Below, in pieces: positions 7,317 through 12,128 of a stretch of 12,128 nucleotides of DNA (position 1 is its first letter; every line of letters begins with the position of its first letter). Below the pieces are notes generated by a model that saw nothing but the letters and a program-made list of their open reading frames with translations, ran no database searches and was not told the DNA's origin. Position numbers and translations under genes: made by a program. Source of the stretch: Treponema sp. (GTDB taxonomy: Bacteria > Spirochaetota > Spirochaetia > Treponematales > Treponemataceae); contig JAAZCS010000173.1 of the NCBI GenBank assembly GCA_012513125.1, forward strand, positions 1-12,128, in the 5' to 3' direction.

Positions 7317-9428
7317 ATGAATATAAAACAAAGAGAAGATGAAATTGATTCTTTAATCAATGAAATGACAATTGAAGAAAAAGTATCTCAATTATTACAT
7401 TCCAGCATGGCAATACCAAGACTTGGAATTCATGAATATAATTGGTGGAATGAATGTCTTCATGGAGTTGCTCGTTGTGGTAATGCAACAGTATTTCCTC
7501 AAGCCATTGGACTAGCAGCAACATTTAATACAGAATTGGCACAAAAAGAAGCAGATGCAATTTCAACAGAAGCAAGAGCAAATTATAACGAATCGCAAAA
7601 AGCTAACATAAATGTTCAATACAGAGGACTTACATTTTGGACTCCAAATATTAATATCGTACGCGATCCTCGTTGGGGACGAGCTCAAGAAACTTACGGA
7701 GAAGATCCATATTTAACATCAAAAATGGGAATCGCTTTTGTAAAAGGACTCCAAGGCGATGACAACGATAATTTAAAAGTTGCAGCTTGTGCAAAACATT
7801 TTGCAGTTCATTCATGTCCCGAAAAAGACCGCCATACTTTCAACGCCAAACCTTCTAAAAAAGATTTATGGGAAACGTATCTCCCCGCTTTTAAAGCCCT
7901 TGTTGACGCAGGCGTTGAATCTGTAATGGGTGCCTATCAAAGACTTTACGACGAACCATGTTGTGGAAGCAAATTACTTTTAGTTGACATTTTACGAAAA
8001 AAATGGGAATTTAAAGGTCATGTAGTTAGTGACTGTTGGGCTATCAGAGATTTTCACGAAAATCATAAAGTTACAAAAACAACTGCTGAAAGTGCAGCCT
8101 TAGCAATAACAAACACTTGCGACCTAAATTGCGGTTGCACATATCACGATGCAGTTGAAGCTATTCATAAAAATCTTTTATCAGAAGAATCAGTAAATGA
8201 ATCTCTAGCAAGACTTTTACGAACAAAGTTCAAACTAGGTCTTTTCGACGATTACAAAAAATCAAAATGGGGAAATTTAGACAAAAAAGACATTAATACG
8301 CCTCAAAACAGAGAACTTGCTTTAAAAGTTGCAGAAGAATCGATTGTCCTCCTAAAAAACAAAAACTCTTTACTTCCAATAAAAGATGAAAAGAAAAAAA
8401 TTCTTGTTATTGGACCTACAGCAACAAATATTGGAAGCTTAATGGGAAATTACTACGGATTCAACGCAAAGCTCGTTACAATTCTTGAGGGAATAATCGG
8501 AAAAATTGCTGATATGCCAAATATTACACTCGATTATCACCCAGGATGCGGAATGTACAACAAAAGTAAACAAGAAGGCTGGACTTTAGGAATGGCAGAA
8601 AATGCTGATGTTGTAATTGCTTGCTTTGGATTGGACAACATGATGGAAGGTGAAGAAGGTGACTCAATAGAAACAACAAAAGGCGACAGAGATTTCATCG
8701 AACTTCCACCTCACCAAGAGGAATATCTAAGAAAATTACATCAACGAGGAACACCTATCGTTTTAATTCTTTCAGGAGGAGCTGCAATTGCTTTCCCAGA
8801 AGATTTAGCTGATGCTGTTTTGTACACATGGTATCCTGGAGAAGAAGGCGGAACTGCGGTTGCAAATGTCCTTTTTGGAAAAACAAACCCAAGCGGTCAC
8901 CTTCCAGTTACATTTCCAAAAAGGACATCCGATTTACCAGATTTCTCAGATTACAGCATGAAAGACAGAACTTATCGCTATATAACAAAAGAACCTTTAT
9001 ATCCATTCGGATTTGGTCTCAACTACTCAAAATTCGCGTTTTCAGATTTACAAACAAAAATAGTGAACAACAAAGCTTCTTCTCTACAAGATTCTGATAA
9101 TATTTGTGATATCTCTCTAAAAGTTTCAAATACTGGTGATTTTGACGGAAAAGAAGTTGTTCAAGTTTATATATCAAAAAACAAAAAAACAAACAACGAA
9201 CCTTTATATACTTTACGAAAATACTTCAAGATAGACATTGAATCTAAGAAAGAAAAAACAATTTCATTCAATCTAAAGAAAGAAGACTTTTTTTCTATAA
9301 ACGATGACGGCGAACAAGTACTTTATCAAGGCGACTATACAATTTTCATAGCAGAATCATCGCCATCAGAACTTTCCACTCGATTGGGAGCCATTTCTCC
9401 ACTTATAGAAACAATCACAATTCAGTAG
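7317..9428 (+). CDS. Glycoside hydrolase family 3 beta-glucosidase/beta-xylosidase
   Basis: This retaining exo-beta-glycosidase of 703 residues has no signal peptide, so it should act in the cytoplasm on imported oligosaccharides. Domain 1 (about 10-300) shows NWWNECLHGVA (42-52), ATVFPQAIGLAATF (57-70), LTFWTPNINIVRDPRWGRAQ (105-124) with ETYGEDPYL, KH (160-161), RH (172-173) and the nucleophile D239 in VVSDCWAI. Domain 2 starts around SIVLLKNKNSLLPI; E444, E446 or E447 in MMEGEEGD (442-449) is the likely acid/base region. YPFGFGLNYSKF leads into a C-terminal fibronectin-III-like domain (about 590-695). The sequence type is close to the bacterial beta-xylosidase / plant BXL-like branch of GH3, but beta-glucosidase activity is equally possible and beta-glucosyl removal would suit a mannan context. 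It is divergent from the acyltransferases and ends at a shared bidirectional hairpin. Confidence 0.93.
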   Translation: MNIKQREDEIDSLINEMTIEEKVSQLLHSSMAIPRLGIHEYNWWNECLHGVARCGNATVFPQAIGLAATFNTELAQKEADAISTEARANYNESQKANINVQYRGLTFWTPNINIVRDPRWGRAQETYGEDPYLTSKMGIAFVKGLQGDDNDNLKVAACAKHFAVHSCPEKDRHTFNAKPSKKDLWETYLPAFKALVDAGVESVMGAYQRLYDEPCCGSKLLLVDILRKKWEFKGHVVSDCWAIRDFHENHKVTKTTAESAALAITNTCDLNCGCTYHDAVEAIHKNLLSEESVNESLARLLRTKFKLGLFDDYKKSKWGNLDKKDINTPQNRELALKVAEESIVLLKNKNSLLPIKDEKKKILVIGPTATNIGSLMGNYYGFNAKLVTILEGIIGKIADMPNITLDYHPGCGMYNKSKQEGWTLGMAENADVVIACFGLDNMMEGEEGDSIETTKGDRDFIELPPHQEEYLRKLHQRGTPIVLILSGGAAIAFPEDLADAVLYTWYPGEEGGTAVANVLFGKTNPSGHLPVTFPKRTSDLPDFSDYSMKDRTYRYITKEPLYPFGFGLNYSKFAFSDLQTKIVNNKASSLQDSDNICDISLKVSNTGDFDGKEVVQVYISKNKKTNNEPLYTLRKYFKIDIESKKEKTISFNLKKEDFFSINDDGEQVLYQGDYTIFIAESSPSELSTRLGAISPLIETITIQ

Positions 9429-9435
9429 AAACTAC

Positions 9436-9517
9436 AAAGACATACAAAAAATGCACCCCTAAAGTTGGACAAAAGTTCAAATTTAGGGGTGCATCTCATT
9501 ATTTGTATGTCTTTTTC
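9436..9517. terminator. Large nested bidirectional terminator between GH3 and lipoprotein genes
   Basis: Three helices are nested: an outer 13-bp stem (9436-9448 with 9502-9514), an inner 13-bp GC-richer stem (9451-9463 with 9482-9494) and an apical 6-bp stem with one G.T pair and an AAAA loop. On the plus strand the outer stem is followed by CTTTTTC, ending GH3 transcripts. On the minus strand the inner stem is followed directly by TTTTTTG, ending lipoprotein transcripts. Confidence 0.8.
9451..9494. repeat. 44-bp palindrome resembling abutted IS3-type terminal repeats
   Basis: The left arm ATGCACCCCTAAAGTTGGAC and the right arm GTTCAAATTTAGGGGTGCAT are inverted copies with only a G/A mismatch and one G.T-type difference, separated by AAAA. 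The arm, in the form 'TG...CCCTAAAGTTGGAC', resembles the terminal inverted repeats of IS150-group IS3-family elements as I remember them. No transposase remains. It may be a mobile miniature element, an excision relic, or simply a terminator. Confidence 0.4.
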
Positions 9518-9526
9518 ATTTAAAAA

Positions 9527-10015
9527 TTAAAGACTTCTATAACAATAATCAAACTCAGAAAAATATCCGTTATCTATTGAAAATTCTGAAATAGCTTCAT
9601 TCAAAGTACTCATAGATGTTTTGCCACTGCTCTTACTAGCCTTTTTTATTGAAAGCGAAATTGAAGTTAAATCCTTATATAAGAAACCTACCCAATTGCC
9701 TATATCTGAAGATTCAGAAGCTAATTCAGTATAAGTTACTCCATTTGTCTTTAATGCAGATGTCAATTTAATAAAAATCATTCCGGCTGTTGCTGAATAT
9801 GGAATTATCGTCAAATTACTACCTGAATAAGTTTTATTGCCACTTGAATCTTTCATTGTTATTCCAAAAAGACCTATTGAATATGAAACGCTTGTAGTTG
9901 AAGTCCAGTTTCCATAAACAAATAACTCATTTGATTCTGTCTGCTGACATGAAAAAGATATAAAACAAAGAGATGCAACTAACATTATTAATAACGATTT
10001 TGTAATTTTATTCAT
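9527..10015 (-). CDS. Small treponemal-type lipoprotein
   Basis: This 162-residue protein starts MNKITKSLLIMLVASLCFIS, a lysine-containing n-region and hydrophobic core, ending at C23 (FSFSC-type, read as ISFSCQQTE). This fits the relaxed lipobox of spirochaetes, although F at -2 is unusual. It should be acylated and held in the inner or outer membrane. The mature part is Ser/Thr-rich: a beta-rich stretch (GNWTSTTSVSYSIGLFGITM), then IGNWVGFLYKDLTS, KSSGKTSMSTLNEAI and FSIDNGYFSEFDYC at the end. The block order 'GxW...YKDLT...GKTS..TLxEAxxxF..xNGYF' is one I associate with small lipoproteins repeated in Treponema genomes, from memory and not tested. The start at 10015 is set by GAGGAG (10026-10031) and the signal peptide; an ATG at 10096 would precede the promoter. 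Function unknown. It is monocistronic and divergent from the purF-like gene. Confidence 0.8.
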   Translation of the reverse strand: MNKITKSLLIMLVASLCFISFSCQQTESNELFVYGNWTSTTSVSYSIGLFGITMKDSSGNKTYSGSNLTIIPYSATAGMIFIKLTSALKTNGVTYTELASESSDIGNWVGFLYKDLTSISLSIKKASKSSGKTSMSTLNEAISEFSIDNGYFSEFDYCYRSL

Positions 10016-10049
10016 TTTTTCGAAACTCCTCAGAAAATGTACCACCTTA

Positions 10050-10078
10050 AGTATAATAATTTTGAACAAAGAAAACAA
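10050..10078 (-). promoter_or_regulatory. Promoter of the lipoprotein gene
   Basis: On the minus strand a -35 box TTGTTT (10073-10078), a 17-bp spacer and a -10 box TATACT (10050-10055) predict a start near 10043 and a leader of about 28 nt. A GAGGAG Shine-Dalgarno (10026-10031) lies 10 nt before the ATG. Confidence 0.55.
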
Positions 10079-10163
10079 GCAATATGAATAATACAATTGA
10101 TTTTTATAGAGTCTTTTTATGATTTAAGATAAAATACAATATCATTATTTTTAAGGATTTATT

Positions 10164-11579
10164 ATGGGTGGCTTTTTTGGTGTAGTATCACAAAATGATT
10201 GTTCTACAGATTTATTTTTTGGGATTGATTATCATTCACATTTAGGAACTAAAAGAGGCGGAATTGCTATCTTATCAGATGATGGAAAATTTGTTCGCTC
10301 TATTCACAACATTCAGAATTCCCCGTTTCGAACAAAATTTGAAAACGACATAGAAGGAATGCATGGAAAAATGGGAATTGGATGCATTAGTGATTATGAA
10401 CCTCAGCCACTATTAGTAAATTCTCATCTAGGAAATTTTGCAATTACAACAGTAGGATTAATTAGTAATAAAGATGAACTTGTGAAAGAGATTTTATCAA
10501 ATGGATACACGCACTTTCTAGAAATGAGTGGTGGTGAAATAAATCAAACAGAATTGGTCATTGCTCTGCTAAATCACAAGAATTCTATTGAAGAAGGAAT
10601 CAAATATGTTCAAAGTAAAATACAAGGTTCTCTATCTCTTCTCATACTAACAAAAGAGGGAATTTATGCTGCTCGCGACAAGTTAGGAAGAACACCAATT
10701 CAGCTTGGCATAAAAGAAGATTCATATTGTGCCACATTTGAAAGTTTTGCATATATAAATTTAGGCTACAAGGATTATCACGAATTAGGTCCTTCAGAAA
10801 TTGTTTTTATCAACAATGACGGATTTAAAACAATACAAGAACCTTCAAAACAAATGAAAATTTGCACCTTTTTATGGATTTACTACGGATATCCAACTTC
10901 ATCATACGAAGGAATCAATGTTGAAGAGATGAGATATAATTGTGGAAAATATCTTGCACTTAGAGACAAGGGCAAAATCTCTCCTGATTGCATTGCCGGA
11001 GTTCCAGATTCAGGAACAGCTCATGCTATTGGATATGCAAACGAATCAGGAATCCCATTTTCTAGACCATTTATAAAATACACACCTACATGGCCACGTT
11101 CTTTTATGCCAGTAAATCAAAACCAAAGAAATCTCATTGCACACATGAAATTAATCCCAGTAAAATCTTTAATTGATGGCAAAAAGATTCTTCTCATTGA
11201 TGATTCAATCGTAAGAGGTACACAATTAAGAGAAACAACAGAATTCTTATATAAAAGTGGAGCCAAAGAAGTACATATCAGACCTGCTTGTCCTCCAATA
11301 ATGTTTGGCTGTAAATATTTGAATTTCTCACGTTCAAACTCAGAACTTGATTTAATAGCAAGAAAAGTCATTAAAGAAAAGGAAGGAGACAATGTTTCAA
11401 AAGAAATACTTCAAGAATATTGCAATCCTGATAATCCAAAATATGACTGTCTTGTTGAAGAAATCCGAAAACAATTACACTTTACAACTCTACGCTATCA
11501 CCGACTAGATGATATGATAAAAAGCGTAGGGTTGGAACCATGTAAATTATGCACATATTGCTGGAATGGAGTTGAGTAA
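10164..11579 (+). CDS. PurF-like amidophosphoribosyltransferase with degenerate glutaminase site
   Basis: PurF makes 5-phosphoribosylamine from PRPP and glutamine-derived ammonia, the first step of purine synthesis. The phosphoribosyltransferase half of this 471-residue protein is intact: the PRPP loop LLIDDSIVRGTQ (343-354), GVPDSGTAHAIGYA (279-292) and FIKYTPTWPRSF. Cysteines C234, C383, C460 and C463 sit where Bacillus-type PurF binds its [4Fe-4S] cluster; C466 is extra. The N-terminal Ntn domain is altered. The start MGGFFGVVS has no cysteine at or near position 2 where normal PurF exposes its nucleophile, the usual RYST segment reads SDYEPQP (77-83), and the oxyanion-hole HNG reads TVG (96-98). 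I infer loss of glutaminase, with free ammonia or another function. AAGGA at 10153-10157, 6 nt upstream, fixes the start. A possible -10 TACAAT is at 10135-10140 without a good -35. I leave the symbol blank because a true purF may exist elsewhere. Confidence 0.88.
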   Translation: MGGFFGVVSQNDCSTDLFFGIDYHSHLGTKRGGIAILSDDGKFVRSIHNIQNSPFRTKFENDIEGMHGKMGIGCISDYEPQPLLVNSHLGNFAITTVGLISNKDELVKEILSNGYTHFLEMSGGEINQTELVIALLNHKNSIEEGIKYVQSKIQGSLSLLILTKEGIYAARDKLGRTPIQLGIKEDSYCATFESFAYINLGYKDYHELGPSEIVFINNDGFKTIQEPSKQMKICTFLWIYYGYPTSSYEGINVEEMRYNCGKYLALRDKGKISPDCIAGVPDSGTAHAIGYANESGIPFSRPFIKYTPTWPRSFMPVNQNQRNLIAHMKLIPVKSLIDGKKILLIDDSIVRGTQLRETTEFLYKSGAKEVHIRPACPPIMFGCKYLNFSRSNSELDLIARKVIKEKEGDNVSKEILQEYCNPDNPKYDCLVEEIRKQLHFTTLRYHRLDDMIKSVGLEPCKLCTYCWNGVE

Positions 11580-11582
11580 AAC

Positions 11583-12128
11583 TTATTGATAGTTGATTAT
11601 AAATCTACCTGGAATTGTAGGAAGTAGATCTTTATTGTAAAGATTTACTTCTTTTGGACTAGAAGCCCACAAATATCTTAACTCCAACAGTTTTCCCTTT
11701 ATTTTTGGTATTTTTACTTCAACTTCATTTTTTGAAATAAGTTTTGCTTCAACATTGATTATTTTTTCTGAGAATAAAGTTCTAACTACTAACGCAAATC
11801 CTTTAACATTATTACTAATTGTTTCAAAATCAACTTCACCATTAGACAAATCAAAGCAAACAAGCTCAGATTTATCACAATCAAATCTTATTTTGTATGA
11901 ATCTTTATCTTTATAGCAAAGTACAATTTTCGGAGCGCAGTTAATTTCCTCGTCATAGCCAATTCTCAACGCTTCTAATGCAGACCTTGTGCCAACTGTA
12001 AATTTTTTCTCAGGATGCAAATCATTCCATTCGCCGCCGTCAATCAAAACAGACAAACCTGTATTCACAGTTTCTTCCACAGCAGACAATTGATTATTCC
12101 GCATTTCAGCCCAACCACAATTTAGCTC
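11583..12128 (-). CDS. Sialate O-acetylesterase-type carbohydrate esterase, C-terminal part (5' end missing)
   Basis: The minus-strand frame is open from the window edge to a stop at 11583-11585, giving the last 181 residues of a longer protein; the methionine at 12104 is internal. The visible start, WAEMRNNQLSAVEETVNTGL (beginning at codon 12113-12111), and IDGGEWNDLHPEKK..VGTRSALEALRIGYDE match the end of the SGNH catalytic domain of sialate 9-O-acetylesterase-like proteins. In this family the D-x-x-H pair near the C-terminus completes the active site, and the D and H of EWNDLHP are the candidates here. A beta-rich segment (about 11600-11850) follows, ending RFIINYQ. Such enzymes remove O-acetyl groups from sialic acid or, in fibre degraders, from xylan or mannan oligosaccharides. 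The GH130 and GH3 genes nearby make the latter plausible. The N-terminus is out of view, so location in the cell is unknown. It ends 3 nt from the stop of the purF-like gene. Confidence 0.8.
   Translation of the reverse strand, partial: ELNCGWAEMRNNQLSAVEETVNTGLSVLIDGGEWNDLHPEKKFTVGTRSALEALRIGYDEEINCAPKIVLCYKDKDSYKIRFDCDKSELVCFDLSNGEVDFETISNNVKGFALVVRTLFSEKIINVEAKLISKNEVEVKIPKIKGKLLELRYLWASSPKEVNLYNKDLLPTIPGRFIINYQ

Noticed and set aside
10016..10096. Longer start for the lipoprotein
   Set aside because: It would place the signal peptide internally and begin upstream of the predicted promoter; GAGGAG and the signal peptide support 10015.
10079..10163. Purine riboswitch or PurR-type box upstream of the purF-like gene
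   Set aside because: The short AT-rich leader has no paired architecture of a purine aptamer and no recognisable repeat; only a weak -10 is visible.
1..12128. CRISPR array, tRNA/rRNA, prophage, toxin-antitoxin or defence system
   Set aside because: I saw no regularly spaced repeats, RNA gene sequence or recognisable defence or phage proteins; all larger open frames are explained by housekeeping, glycan or membrane functions.

Overview
This is an AT-rich, gene-dense bacterial window that fits a host-associated Treponema or related spirochaete. The support is the low GC, the dnaX-ebfC-recR operon, a small lipoprotein of a type I associate with gut and oral treponemes, and cytoplasmic glycan-degrading enzymes of the kind found in gut plant-fibre users. 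The genus is inferred by family recognition, not by alignment.

Layout from left to right. (1) Positions 1-700, minus strand: the N-terminal part of a membrane protein with an alpha/beta-hydrolase-like extracytoplasmic domain, cut by the window edge. (2) 784-3673, plus strand: a DNA-maintenance operon of dnaX (clamp loader tau/gamma), the YbaB/EbfC nucleoid protein and recR, closed by a weak terminator. (3) 3765-4931, plus strand: a GH130 4-O-beta-D-mannosyl-D-glucose phosphorylase with its own promoter and a palindromic operator candidate, ended by a strong hairpin. (4) 5003-7190, minus strand: two tandem paralogous acyltransferase-3 membrane proteins. (5) 7317-9428, plus strand, divergent from them: a cytoplasmic GH3 beta-glycosidase. 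(6) A large nested bidirectional hairpin. (7) 9527-10015, minus strand: a lipoprotein. (8) 10164-11579, plus strand: a PurF-like amidophosphoribosyltransferase whose glutaminase active site looks dead. (9) 11583-12128, minus strand: the C-terminal part of a sialate O-acetylesterase-type esterase, cut by the window edge.

The GH130 phosphorylase, the GH3 enzyme and the esterase together suggest intracellular use of acetylated beta-mannan or hemicellulose oligosaccharides. They are separate transcription units with no transporter in view, so a single locus is not proven. The acyltransferases point instead to acetylation of a cell-surface glycan.

The points most worth a second look are the PurF paralogue lacking the catalytic N-terminal cysteine, a split in initiation type (genes with a clear Shine-Dalgarno versus genes whose -10 box sits 6-7 nt before the ATG, implying leaderless mRNAs), a possible dnaX frameshift site just after domain III, and an intergenic palindrome resembling two abutted IS3-family ends. 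I see no CRISPR array, tRNA, rRNA, complete insertion sequence, phage gene or defence system.
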